This document shows positions 1 to 10,579 of a stretch of 64,000 bases of DNA, in pieces. The stretch's first letter is position 1, and the number at the start of each line of letters is the position of its first letter. The notes beneath the pieces were generated by a model. That model did no database searches and was not told the origin of the DNA. It saw only the letters and a list, made by a program, of their open reading frames with translations. This stretch comes from Ligustrum vulgare (taxonomy: Eukaryota; Streptophyta; Magnoliopsida; Lamiales; Oleaceae). The stretch spans positions 7,643,501-7,707,500 of the forward strand of contig OY743189.1 in NCBI GenBank assembly GCA_963555705.1, in the 5' to 3' direction. The position numbers and the translations under genes were made by a program.

Positions 1-132
1 TATCAACCCAAACAACACTCTCGGCCACGCACAATTGTCATCAAATCGCCATCGCCATTGCAACCACCAAACTCACAATTGTGCACCACACAAACAAAGT
101 TGCAGTATCCACCAAATTTTCATGACCATTAC

Positions 133-859
133 TGATGTGTTCCGGACCCTCGACAATCGGAGTCATAGCAGGCTTGACAGAAAAAGTTAAATATTCAAGC
201 CAAATAAAAGTGCAATCCAGTTAATTATGTCGGAATTAGATGCATAATATGTATTTTTCGAGTAGAAATGGGCCACTAAGCAAAACTCATGGGCAAAAGC
301 CCTTGAGCCGACTGATTTTATGGCCAAATTCCATCATTTGGGGCTTCAAAACAACAAGTCAATTATGCAGACGGAAATTAGGATTTTTGCGTATTTTTAG
401 GTTAAATTTTGTTTTTAATTATTTGTTTACCTATTTTAGAATTTTAGTCTAATTAGAATTCTATTTTGAGTCAATTAGCGGCTAGGTTATTTTACTTATT
501 TATATTCCTTTCCATTCATTGTAATTGAGACTTGAGACTTTGATTTTGATATAAACAATTTTTTATTGAGGATTCAATAAAGTTATAGGTGAATTCCTAT
601 GTTTTTCGAACTTATCAAGAATATTTCTTGTGGCGTTCAAATATCTAACTTATCAAATATTTGCTAGAATATTTGTGGCGTTAAAATCAGAGACTTATCA
701 AGGAGATTGGGCAAATCCTTGTGGTGTTTCGAAAGTCTTGGTTCTTTATTCCACATCGTCGAGCCATCACGTCGTGAATATCGGGTCAAGATTCCACCGT
801 CCATCCACAACCTGGGTTCAGAACTTTCCGGCGTTTCTTCCGCGCTTCGAATCTCATCA
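133..859 (+). repeat. 5' LTR of copy A, with promoter and stem-loop array
   Basis: The 727-bp LTR contains a TATA-like TATTTATA at 497-504 and a poly(A) signal AATAAA at 576-581, so the transcript probably starts near 530. Downstream, at 610-728, are three consecutive units of the form ACTTATC-hairpin-GTGGCGTT, described in the findings. Unlike the LTRs of copies B-E it has no ACGGCCGT palindromes; its U3 is a different sequence. Confidence 0.85.
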
Positions 860-861
860 TC

Positions 862-873
862 TGGTATCAGAGC
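862..873 (+). promoter_or_regulatory. Primer binding site of copy A
   Basis: TGGTATCAGAGC lies 2 nt after the 5' LTR. It complements the 3' end of plant initiator methionine tRNA, the usual primer for plant LTR retrotransposons. The same 12-mer, or one mismatch from it, follows the 5' LTR in copies B, C and E and in both Copia elements. Confidence 0.9.
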
Positions 874-1329
874 TGGACTCTGAATTCAGGTTTTTCTATC
901 CAATTTGATTTTAATGTTTATCATCGAGTCCCATAAAAATCATCCATATCTTGTTGAGTGTTTTGTTTTCAATTTTTTGAGTTTTCTTATTCTTCGTGTC
1001 AGTAAAATTTTTCAGTTTTTGATCCATATAAAAATCCAACAAAAATTCAAAAGTATTTTTTTTATTCGATTCTTATCCAAATCATGTTCCGTTTGTTTTG
1101 TTGCGTTCGTGTCGAATTTTGGGATTTATTAAAAAAAAATATTTTTTTTTATTTAATTTTGAAAATTCATTATTAAAAAAAAAAAGAGTTATTCCAAATT
1201 CAAGAACCACTTTCTTGAGTTTCTTTAAAATTCTTGATATTCATTCCCTTCCAAGTCAATAAAAGTCGTTCTTGCTATTTGATGTCTAAATTCTCTTTAT
1301 TCTTGAATTTTTTTAACGTCACATAAGGG

Positions 1330-2331
1330 ATGGATTATGATTTGGGCTGTTTATTGCAAATTAGATGTTATGTGGATCATAAGGGGTGCAGTTTGGCGAT
1401 TGATGGAAAGTGCTTTACTAATTTTGTTAGTAGCACCGTGGTTGAAAAGTTAGGATTGCCCCTAGAACCACACTATAAACCTTATAGGATGACGTGGATG
1501 AGGGAGTTTGGGAATTTCAAAGTAACCAAACAAGTTCTAGTGCCTATCACCCAGGGAAGGTATAGTGAAGATGTATGGTGTGATGTAGTGCCATTAAAAT
1601 CTTATCATATTTTATTGGGAAAACCTTGGAGACATAGGAGGGAGGCTGTTTATGATAAAAGAATGCACATATACCAATTCCTTAAGAAAGGGAAAACATG
1701 CGTACTATATGGGTTGACATTAGAGGAAGCACTAGAAGATTCACGGAGGGTAAGGAAGGAGAGTGAAAAATGGTGTAATAGGAGGCATCGTGGGGATAAG
1801 GATATTGATAAGAAGGAGGGAGAGTTGAAATTAAAAACAAATAAACAAACTCCAAAATTTGATGAGGAAAAGGTGGAGTTGGAAAGCGAGAAATTGATTA
1901 GGAATGAATTGGGAGTTGAGGTGGAAGTTCAAGATTTGAGCACTGAATTGGACGATCCACATTTGGGAAGCAATGAGGTAGTGCACGAGCGTGGTGATAA
2001 AAATGTGGAGGTAGAAGATGTGGTTGAATTTGAAGGAAAAATATTTGAAGAGGTGGATGAGCTAGAAAATCTTGAGTTCGTAACCGGGCTTGAGAGAAAA
2101 GAGATAGAGGGGGGCGAGCAAGAAGTTGCAAAAGAAGAACGAGGTAAAGAGAAGGGCCTCGTGGTTCAAAATGTGGAATTGACGGTGATAATTCATGAAT
2201 ACAAGGATCCATACCTTGTACCTCATGAACCTAACATTTCCCTCCCCGCTTTATTTAATTTTGTCTCGCAGGTTAAATGTGCTTGGGAATTTGGGAAACA
2301 CCACCAATTCCCACAGGAGTTTCTACTTTAA
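1330..2331 (+). CDS. Retropepsin-like remnant ORF of copy A
   Basis: This 333-residue ORF aligns in its first ~120 residues with the aspartic protease part of copy B: CYVDHKGCSLAIDGKCFTNF matches the region holding IDGGSCTN in B, and HILLGKPW is conserved. The catalytic Asp-Gly is kept but the residue after it is Lys instead of Gly/Ser, so activity is doubtful. After residue ~130 the protein becomes highly charged (Glu/Lys/Val-rich) with no domain I recognise. It ends in a stretch DPYLVPHEPNISLPALFN that recurs in copies C and E. The ATG sits directly before the protease, so the gag part found in B is missing. It is the longest uninterrupted version of this ORF in the window. Confidence 0.7.
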   Translation: MDYDLGCLLQIRCYVDHKGCSLAIDGKCFTNFVSSTVVEKLGLPLEPHYKPYRMTWMREFGNFKVTKQVLVPITQGRYSEDVWCDVVPLKSYHILLGKPWRHRREAVYDKRMHIYQFLKKGKTCVLYGLTLEEALEDSRRVRKESEKWCNRRHRGDKDIDKKEGELKLKTNKQTPKFDEEKVELESEKLIRNELGVEVEVQDLSTELDDPHLGSNEVVHERGDKNVEVEDVVEFEGKIFEEVDELENLEFVTGLERKEIEGGEQEVAKEERGKEKGLVVQNVELTVIIHEYKDPYLVPHEPNISLPALFNFVSQVKCAWEFGKHHQFPQEFLL

Positions 2332-2476
2332 TCCATTCATGTAACCCAAGTTACAGGATACTATTGGTCATCCCTCTGGCATGGAAATAATAATTTTCCG
2401 TTTGATCCAGGAGGTGAAGTGAAACAATAGGAACAAAGCTATGATTCGGGACGAATCATCCTAAAGAAGGAGGGTA

Positions 2477-3203
2477 TGATGTGTTCCGGACCCTCGACAA
2501 TCGGAGTCATAGCAGGCTTGACAGAAAAAGTTAAATAGTCAAGCCAAATAAATGTGCAATCCAGTTAATTATGTCGGAATTAGATTCATAATATGTATTT
2601 TTCGAGTAGAAATGGGCCACTAAGCAAAACTCATGGGCTAAAGCCTTTGAGCCGACTAATTTTATGGCCAAATTTCATCATTTGGGGCTTCAAAACAGTA
2701 AGTCAATTATGCAGACGGAAATTAGGGTTTTTGCGTATTTTTAGGTTAAATTGTTTTTTTAATTATTTGTTTACATATTTTAGAATTTTAGTCTAATTAG
2801 AATTCTATTTTGAGTCAATTAGTAGCTAGGTTATTTTACTTATTTATATTCCTTTCCATTCATTATAATTGAGACTTGAGACTTTGATTTTGATATAAAC
2901 AATTTTTTATTGAGGATTCAATAAAGTTATAGGTGGATTCCTATGTTTTTCGAACTTATCAAGAATATTTCTTGTGGTGTTCAAATATTGAACTTATCAA
3001 ATATTTGCTAGAATATTTGTAGCGTTAAAATCAGAGACTTATCAAGGAGATTGTGCAAATCCTTGTAGTGTTTCGAAAGTCTTGGTTCTTTATTCCGTAT
3101 CGTCGAGCCATCGCGTCGTGAATATCGGGTCAAGATTCCACCGTCCATCCACAACCTGGGTTCGAAACTTTCTGACGTTTCTTCCGCGCTTCGAATCTCA
3201 TCA
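2477..3203 (+). repeat. 3' LTR of copy A
   Basis: It has the same length (727 bp) and ends as the LTR at 133-859, with a handful of substitutions such as T-for-C changes in the U5 hairpin flanks. The small divergence shows a fairly recent insertion. The target duplication ATTAC follows directly. Confidence 0.88.
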
Positions 3204-3208
3204 ATTAC

Positions 3209-4219
3209 CACCACAACCATGAACCAACACAAAATCCCACAACCACCACACAAACCCAAACATCACTACAGCCTCTACAACGTACAAACCTCAGACCTCC
3301 ATAGCCAAGTGCAAACAGAGCACTATCACTATCCCAAATCGGCCACTGCCCATTTCAAATCCTCAATCATCCAACACCCAATTAACCAAATCAAATCAAA
3401 GAATAAACTAACGTATTACCTTACCTTGACTGTCGCCAGTTTGGTTGGAAAATCACCGGAAATCGCCACTCCAAATTTGATTTCAAACCTCGGTTCTCGC
3501 ACCCAAAACTTTAATTTCAAGTTTCTAATAGAAATTATTTATTTTAGGACTACACGAGATGCAGTATTTTCAAGAAAGCTAGAATAATTTTTCAACAAAT
3601 TCAGGAATATCTTAAGGTAGGTTCATTACTTCAAAAATCTTTTATTTTAAATACGCAATATTAAGTAAACCCGTATTGTAAATTTATGCATGTGATTACG
3701 TAATTTATGAGAATTAGTTGTCTTCCAGCCCCGATCCACATGTCTTCAAGCATGGATCAGTTGCCTTCGGGCTCAGATCCACTTGTCTTCGGGACCCACT
3801 TGCCTTCAGGCATGAGATTCACTTGCTTATTGCATGAGAATGAGAATTTATGACATAAGTTGCATGATTATATGTGTTATTTACTGTACAGTTTATTTAA
3901 ATTGCGCTGAACCTACTGAGTATTTCTATGAAATGCTCAAGCCTTCCTTTAACAAATTTTTACAGATTACAGAGTTGGTGAAGAGGCACAGGAGATGGCT
4001 ATTAATGAATTATGTTGAATAATGTTTTGTTTGAGATTTGAAAACTTACTTACGTTGTTTAAAGTTTTATTCAAAAATTTAAATTGATGTCCATTTAAGT
4101 TTTTAAATAAATTTTGAAATTTTAATTCCAATTATATTTTTACGCACCAAATTATTATTTTGAAAAGCCAGTCTTATGGGATGAGGTGGCATCCCGAATT
4201 TACGAAATTCGGGGCATTA
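3209..4219 (+). repeat. Degenerate Ty3-type LTR, 3' part
   Basis: The stretch ends GAATTCGGGGCATTACA, the usual 3' end of chromovirus-type (Tekay-like) LTRs. It also carries a short-period repeat of 'cttgccttcgggc' type near 3722-3830. The first 127 bases of the window appear to be its upstream part, split off by copy A. There are no coding remnants. The assignment rests on the end sequence and general composition only. Confidence 0.4.
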
Positions 4220-4938
4220 CATTTATATTTTGTAATGAGTAGCTCCATAAGAAATATATTGGTATTTAGGGACGTAAACAAAAATGGAATAATATATTTA
4301 GGAATAAGTAATCTGTTCGCAGTTTTTATTGCTAAATCTACTTAAAGTAATCATAGGTAATCACAAACGGATTTGAGATGAAATATATCGTTTCTGATTA
4401 GCGATGAAAACATCCGTTACAAAACAACAATATATATTTTTTGATGCTAATTACTAATGACCAAATGAATCTTTTGGTAAATTATCTACATGGGTTTTTC
4501 ACTACCAATTCAGCAACGGATGGATTTCGTCGGTACGAGTTGTTACCAATGGATTTCAAGTCATCTATGACGGATTTATCTATCTCTAAAGCGCCCCTTT
4601 ATTGTAGTATATATGGAGATGCATGGAACTTGTGGTTTGTCAATGGTTAATAGCATATTAAGCCTTTGTTTCGTGTGTGTGTATGTATATGTATATATGT
4701 ATACTGTGTGTGTAGATTTTGATAAAAGTTGATGAAATATGTGATTGAAACTTGCAATTTAATACAATCTTGTATTGCAAATAAAAAGTCAATTTTACTC
4801 TCCAAAATGTCAGAGCTATACACATATCGTTCACAAATTTCTTTGAATCCATAGCTTCTTTCATTGTTTTCATTATAAACTATGATGAAATCCAAACATA
4901 TGGTGCTAATTAATGATTTCAAAATAATCAAATGGTAC
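4220..4938. other. Non-coding AT-rich stretch
   Basis: No supported gene. At 4350-4610 phrases around 'aacggatt' and 'ccgttac' occur in both orientations, which resembles a short non-autonomous DNA transposon, but I could not define ends or a target duplication. Confidence 0.3.
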
Positions 4939-4944
4939 TTTATT
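4939..4944 (-). terminator. Poly(A) signal of the BBE-like gene
   Basis: The minus strand reads AATAAA about 100 nt downstream of the BBE-like stop codon, a normal distance for a plant 3' UTR. Confidence 0.5.
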
Positions 4945-5045
4945 CATTATTCATGTATATGTTTTACATAATAAATTAATCACGATACATCATTTTTACC
5001 AAGTAAATATAAATAAATAATAAGAAGCCAATATATATGGTTCTT

Positions 5046-6641
5046 TTACCATGGTGAGACAGGTGGAATACTTTGTTCATTCCTGTAGAAATTAGTTGGA
5101 TCCACCTTATTCTTGATTTGAACCAATCTTCGGAAATTATTCTTGAAATACTTAAATCCCCAAACACTTGCTTGTCTGTAGCTCGCATTAACCTCATTAT
5201 TGTTCATCCCAATATCTAAATCCCTGTAATTGAAATATGCAGCTCTTGGAGATTTAGAAACATAACGAGCCATATAACTGTAAAGCCCCCGGATCCAGTT
5301 TATATGCCTTTCTGAATCTGCATTTTCTTCTTCACTCCAAGGTACAACATAATGGATCATGAAAATGTTGCCTGCTCGATGAGGGAAAGGAATTTCCGAT
5401 TCTGAGAAGTCATTTATTCTCCCTCCGTATGGACTGAATTGCAGTTCAGCCCTATTTGCGTCTTCTTTGTTTAGAAACTTCCATATGCCTCTGAGACCAT
5501 TTACCGGAATTGGTTCCTCCACATAGTCGGATTTTCCTTTGTAAAACGGCGTGAAACCTCGAGTTCTATTCAGCAAAACGTCGAGTGATTGGTCCTGAAA
5601 ACCTGCAAAAAAGAGTGTGGATTCTATCCACGGCATTTCTGTACAATCTTCTTTCACCAAACCTAATTCTGGAAATTTCTCTTGCATTATTGGGAGGAGA
5701 TCATCAACCCGACCCAGGTACAAAGAAGTGAAAGATGCTGTTATTGTCCTCTTTCCTGAAGAGTTGATGCTTCTTAAAAAGAGCCTTAACAAAAGATTTT
5801 CATCAATATTGTCAGCAACATATTGCCATCTGTGTACAATCTGGGTTGCGTTTTGTTCTAATGTTCTTGTAACATTGAAAACAGTCACAGTTTCTGGAAT
5901 AACAATTAACTGCACTTTAAACTCAATCACAATCCCGAAACTGGTTCCTCCACCTCCTCTAATGGCCCAAAAGAGATCTTCTCCCATGGATTTTCGGTTA
6001 TGAATTCGACCATTGGCATCTATTAGTTTGGCATCTATGATGTGGTCTGCAGCAATGCCATGCTTACGAGAAATCATGCCATATCCTCCTCCACTGAAGT
6101 GCCCTCCAACACCTACCGTAGGGCAAACGCCGGCAGTGAAAGCGAGAGTCCTGCTTTTTTCAGCAATTGTATAATAAAGCTCACCAAGTGTTGCACCTGT
6201 TTGAACCCGTGCAGTGTTATCTTCTGTGTCGATGGATATTGATCTTATGTTTCTCATATCCACAATGACAAAAGGAGTTTTAGAAATGTATGAAAGTCCT
6301 TCGTAATCATGTCCACCACTTCGGACTTTTAGCTGAATCCCAAGTTTCTTTGAGCAATAAATTGCTGCCTGAATTTGGGATTCATGCTCCGGTGTAATGA
6401 TCACGAAGGGTCTCTGGGGAGAGTTTGATGCCGGCCTTAGATTGCGTATTGAAGATTCGAGAACGGAGGAATATGATGCATTTTTCGGGGTGTAAATGGA
6501 ATCGATATCGGAGTTGGATTTTCTATACTGAAAGGTAAGGCATTCGAAAAAATCGTTTTTGTTATTAGCAGAAGAAGCTTCCGAGATTAAAATGAACGCC
6601 AAAAGAGAAAAAGGGAATATTATACTGCTTGAAATCTTCAT
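5046..6641 (-). CDS. Berberine-bridge-enzyme-like FAD oxidase
   Basis: An intact, intronless 531-residue protein, the normal length for the plant BBE-like family. Residues 1-24 form a signal peptide with a hydrophobic core (IIFPFSLLAFILI), so it is secreted or vacuolar. The FAD-binding domain covers about residues 75-250. RSGGHDYEG holds His111 and GVCPTVGVGGHFSGGGYG holds Cys173, the two residues that bind FAD covalently in this family. The BBE C-terminal domain follows, with AYFNYRDLDIG (Tyr469-x-Asn471) and the terminal NFYRNEQSIPP signature. Several Asn-X-Ser/Thr sites fit the secretory route. Family members oxidise alkaloids, monolignols, cannabinoid precursors or oligosaccharides; the substrate cannot be told from sequence. 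A TATA box lies 46 nt upstream. A decayed relative sits 16 kb away, suggesting an old local duplication. Confidence 0.95.
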   Translation of the reverse strand: MKISSSIIFPFSLLAFILISEASSANNKNDFFECLTFQYRKSNSDIDSIYTPKNASYSSVLESSIRNLRPASNSPQRPFVIITPEHESQIQAAIYCSKKLGIQLKVRSGGHDYEGLSYISKTPFVIVDMRNIRSISIDTEDNTARVQTGATLGELYYTIAEKSRTLAFTAGVCPTVGVGGHFSGGGYGMISRKHGIAADHIIDAKLIDANGRIHNRKSMGEDLFWAIRGGGGTSFGIVIEFKVQLIVIPETVTVFNVTRTLEQNATQIVHRWQYVADNIDENLLLRLFLRSINSSGKRTITASFTSLYLGRVDDLLPIMQEKFPELGLVKEDCTEMPWIESTLFFAGFQDQSLDVLLNRTRGFTPFYKGKSDYVEEPIPVNGLRGIWKFLNKEDANRAELQFSPYGGRINDFSESEIPFPHRAGNIFMIHYVVPWSEEENADSERHINWIRGLYSYMARYVSKSPRAAYFNYRDLDIGMNNNEVNASYRQASVWGFKYFKNNFRRLVQIKNKVDPTNFYRNEQSIPPVSPW

Positions 6642-6686
6642 ACTTTTGATTTTTTTCTACTTATTGTTGATTTACGAGGTTGCATG

Positions 6687-6694
6687 TATTTATA
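6687..6694 (-). promoter_or_regulatory. TATA box of the BBE-like gene
   Basis: On the minus strand TATAAATA lies 46 nt upstream of the ATG. It leaves room for only a very short leader, as is common in small intronless plant genes. Confidence 0.7.
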
Positions 6695-6741
6695 GATGTT
6701 TCTCAACGACTTTTGTGGTTGAGTGGGAAAATGAATTTTGA

Positions 6742-7779
6742 ATTATAATGTATCATGGATTATGTCATTTGACAATTCAAACGTTCCAGTAAAGGAGATT
6801 CAACCAAGCTGTCGAAACAAGAAAAACATTAAACTCAATTTATAAATTTTATTATTATTTTATTTATTATTAATTTTTTTTTTTTTGAAGGCAATCGTTG
6901 CCTAATTTTTAACTTTCTGGTCCAAGGATATAATTCGTGTTGACCGTGAAGTCGAATGGTTGGAATTGCCCTTTGCGACAAAACCCTTTTCTCTTTTCAA
7001 TTTTATGTGATGAGATTAACGTTGGACCACCTATTTTTTTACGAAGAACCCACCGCTCAAGTCTTAGAAGATTTTCACGTTTGTTATAGTAAATTGTCCA
7101 AATATATTTACTTCTAATGGGGGGTCTATTCCAGAGGAGGCCCCGAATAAATCTGCTTCATAGTTCATATACATCAATAGCTTGGGTTGATGAAGAGGAG
7201 TGTTAATTAAGAAATTGATCAAGAACCCATTGAAGACGTAAAAATTTCTTTCATCTTATTTCCAAAATTTAATATCGGATGACATTGTATTAATTCATTT
7301 TGAGTTATTGTAATTATATGATGTTAGGCTAATTTTATAGGTGCTACAATAATATTGAGCCTTATGACTTGATATTTTGATACTAATTTCTAGACATTGA
7401 TACATAGTATATACGTGTTTAGTTTTGAGTTCTTGTTAGAAGTTTGATGTCTTTTCCATTACTTGATCATTAATTAAATTATTATGTAATTTCAATTTAC
7501 ATTCGAGAAAATTAATGAATATAAATTATAGTACGTAATGACAATCATTATCATGTCCGATGGAGGGTAGAAGTATACCGTTAAACTTTCATGATCAATT
7601 TTAATGTTCTCATGATTTAATGTATCTTTACATGTTTGCATCCTTCGTAATGTTGTAGGATGATCATACATGAGGATTATTTAATTCTACTTAAGAGAAA
7701 ATATTAAATAAATTAGGAACATTGATCTTAATATTATGAACATTGATCTTAATATCCGAATAAGTATTGTCAAATTATG
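6742..7779. other. Upstream region of the BBE-like gene, no further gene
   Basis: AT-rich intergenic DNA between the BBE-like gene and the CACTA remnant. It presumably holds the BBE-like promoter. I see no ORF with family resemblance and no clear transposon ends. Confidence 0.4.
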
Positions 7780-7784
7780 TAACT

Positions 7785-9094
7785 GAACAAGTGGACCAAC
7801 AAGTCGTTTGATGACCTGTTTAAATTTTTGAAGTTGGCATTTCCTAATTTAAATCTTGTGGATTCACATTACGAAGCTAAGAAGCTAATGAGGAAGTTAG
7901 GATTTGGCTACGAGTCAATTCACGTTTACAAGAACGACAATGCACTATTCTGGAAGGAGAATGTCGATAAACAAATCTGCCCAATATGCTCTGAAAGTCG
8001 ATGGACTCAAGTGGTAGGGAAGCCGTCTGATATGAATGTCCACATACGGTGTTACGTTATTTTTCACTGGCTCCCAAGCTCAAGCGTCAGTTCGCTACTA
8101 CGTACACTGCGAAAAAGATGAGGTGGCACATTATTAGATGTTCGATGGATGAAGATGAAATGGGGCATCCCGTTGATGGAAAGGCGTGGCAGGATTTTGA
8201 TAAAGCACACCTTGATTTTGCATGTGAAATTCGAAATGTTCGACTGGGTCTCGTTGTAGATGGCTTTAATCCGTTTGGAAATATGAGTCAGTCCTACAAC
8301 ATCTGGTTAGTGGTTTTGTGTACCTATAACCTACCTCCGTGGTTTTGCATTGGGGAAGAACATTTGATGCTCACTCTATTGATACCTGGCCCGCAATCAC
8401 CTGGTTAAGACATGGATGTTTTTCTACGTTCACTAGTTGATGAGTTGAAGGAACTATGGTATACAGGTCTTGATTTATGCGATACACGAAATAATAGCTA
8501 AATTTTTAGAATGCGTGCAGCACTGTTCTGGACCATCAATGATTTTCCTACAAGTAGTCTTTCTGGGTGGAGAGGACAGGGTTATGGAGCATTCCAACTT
8601 GCAATGTTGATGCGCCTTCTAAACGCGTATTGGGAAAAATAGCTTTCGTGAGAATCGACGTTTTTTGGGAATTACTCATCGGTGGTGCAGAAGTCGTGAT
8701 TTCAATGAAAATTAAAGCCAAGACTAGTGAGCCTCCTCGAAAATCTAGCTATATAGATGTAATGCGATAGTTGGATGTTGTGACAAATGAAATTCCAGGG
8801 AAGCACCCACAGCTTGGAGGTCGTAAAAGGAAACGAGATGCGGGAAAACTTAACTGGGGAAAGAATAGTATTTTTTACGAGTTACCTTATTGGTGCACTA
8901 TCAAGTTTAAGTATAATCTCGACGTAATGCACGTGGAGAAGAACGAATGTGATAGCTTGTTCGGTACTATCTTATGTAATCCCCACAAGTCTAAGGACAC
9001 AGAAAATGCATGGCGTGATTTGATGGAAATAGGTATCAAACTAGAGTTGCACTTAAACCTGATCAATGCTGATTTTTCTCAAATTCAGACATAA
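7785..9094 (+). pseudogene. CACTA transposase TNP2 remnant (plus strand)
   Basis: Joined across at least four frame breaks, the reading matches the plant En/Spm TNP2 transposase (PF02992 type). It starts WTNKSFDDL, then HYEAKKLMRKLGFGYESIH, CPICSESRW, MRWHIIRCSMDEDEMGHP, VDGFNPFGNMSQSY, TYNLPPWFC, LIPGPQSPG and finally ELPYW...LDVMHVEKNECD. The domain order is correct, but N- and C-terminal parts are missing and stops occur near 8122, 8408, 8500 and 8770. No CACTA termini were found around it. It lies head-to-head with a second TNP2 on the other strand. Confidence 0.85.
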
Positions 9095-9329
9095 CAATGC
9101 TTAAAATGAGGGCATCATGTTTTCCAAAATAAAATTCAAGTAGAACATGCTGATTTTAGACATACACGTTTTGGTTTAACAAATTTAGCATGAAATTCTG
9201 ATGTAAAATGAATAGAATTTTGATATAAAATAATTGTGACAAATCTCTTCTAACAATGGATAGAACAAAAGCTTTTCTAACAAATGAAATTCTGCTATAA
9301 AATGGACATAACAGTCAAAATAAGTAACT
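9095..9329. other. Spacer between two CACTA remnants
   Basis: AT-rich DNA with no recognisable coding similarity. Confidence 0.3.
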
Positions 9330-9610
9330 CGTATATAATATGTCAAACATCTATTAGATTGTGTAATTGTTATTGAACCAGCAGTATGTTTAGTGATGCT
9401 TCCTAACTTTATAGTAAGTCGATTATCATAGCCAAATTTAGACTTCTTCCACCATCCTTCATAGTTCCACTATTTATCGATTATCTCATTCCAATGCTCT
9501 GTACTTAACCAAAGTGGTCTATATCCCTTCTAATTATCTACATTTTGAAACTGACTATTTTCATTAGCCTTCTTTTGAGCCAAACAAAATATATTTCGTA
9601 GTCAATCAAT
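9330..9610 (-). pseudogene. CACTA second-ORF remnant (Transposase_24-like)
   Basis: On the minus strand, with frame shifts, the reading contains HWNEIIDK and KLGSITKHTAGSIT. This matches the plant En/Spm accessory protein in which a 'W..(x)n..NR..K.G..HTGGS' block is conserved. It lies downstream of, and in the same direction as, the minus-strand TNP2 remnant, which is the normal CACTA gene order. Confidence 0.55.
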
Positions 9611-10047
9611 CGAGGTGGTATTCCATGCCTTTTCCACCTCGTTATCTTTATGTTTTGGCCATGAGTACTATTGCTAACGTAAGTACCAGACATCAATAAG
9701 AAACAAGACATATATTCTTATTTATTACTTGAAATCTTTCCCACAAAAACTTTTTTGTTTTGACTAGCACCAAACTAAATGTAGGATTAGGTCCACGCAA
9801 ATAAGCCTTCAAATTGGCACTTATTGTGAAACCATCATTACTGCCAACATCATCTTGTTTTGTACTTTCTTCTACATTAGGCCTTTTAGAATCTATATTG
9901 AACATCCTAGATTGAGTCCCATTGTTCATCCCTAACATCAATGCGAACTAAGTTTTGGTGATCGAACTCTGAAGTTATTCGAACGGCTAGTTGGGTAGAT
10001 GGAGGTTGATCATCTTAGAATGCAAGTTCCACCACACATTACACTCT

Positions 10048-10520
10048 TCATTCTTTGATATGATTTCTTGTATGTTGGGAACATTTCTTCTTTTTTCTTT
10101 TCACAACTGCCCACCAATCAAGTCTATATCTAGCCTTCATTGGAAAACATGTGTAATATACTTGTCGAGCTTGTTGAGCAAGTATCATGTGTAATATACT
10201 TGTCGAGCTGAGCAAGTATAAATCAACACATTGTTTATTCATAGTTTATTTTCATGATTAAGCTCGACAAGACTGAATCATTGATGGCCTTTAACTGCAC
10301 CATTGATGTCCAGCCAATCATACTTGAATAAGGTCATCTTGTTTCCAATATCTCCTGAGTACTCTAGTTGCAATATTTCAGTTAACATAACATAGTAGTC
10401 ACACTCATAGTCATTATGACAATTTCTTAATACACATACACCACTATTCATGGTTGTTTTATGGAAACCTTAATCTAAAGTGTGAAATTTAAAATCATTG
10501 ACAAAATATCCATGATAACA
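10048..10520 (-). pseudogene. TNP2 C-terminal region (DUF4216-like) remnant
   Basis: The minus-strand reading includes LEYSGDIGNKMTLFKYDW and further down ARQVYYTCFPMKARYRLDWW. These match the block downstream of DUF4218 in full-length CACTA transposases. It belongs with the TNP2 pieces at 10580-11425 and 13030-14117. A local 38-bp tandem duplication at 10148-10220 interrupts it. Confidence 0.7.
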
Positions 10521-10579
10521 ATTCACTCTACAAGAGGGACCCCAGCCAAAACCTTTATGCGATTATCAATTGTATTATT

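Larger units (their letters stand above)
133..3203 (+). mobile_element. Non-autonomous GAG/protease LTR retrotransposon, copy A
   Basis: A complete 3.07-kb LTR element. Two 727-bp LTRs (133-859 and 2477-3203) start TGATGTGTTCCGG and end CGAATCTCATCA. The 5-bp target duplication ATTAC is at 128-132 and 3204-3208. A primer site TGGTATCAGAGC (initiator Met tRNA 3' end) is at 862-873 and a purine tract ending AGGAGGGTA at 2464-2476. The 1.6-kb internal region holds a single ORF with a retropepsin-like region and no reverse transcriptase, RNase H or integrase, so the element must be mobilised in trans. Its LTR ends match copies C and E in this window. It sits inside an older Ty3-like LTR. Confidence 0.9.

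Noticed and set aside
128..132. ATTAC as a sequence-specific integration site because both copy A and Copia 1 duplicate it
   Set aside because: The other elements duplicate CTTGG, AGGCA, ACATA and GGAAC; two matches of a 5-mer in AT-rich DNA can be chance.
5617..6003. Open frame on the plus strand opposite the BBE-like gene
   Set aside because: It is the antisense shadow of a clearly conserved gene and has no similarity of its own.
5046..6641. Calling the BBE-like gene a cannabinoid or berberine synthase
   Set aside because: The FAD-linkage residues are shared by the whole family; nothing visible fixes the substrate.
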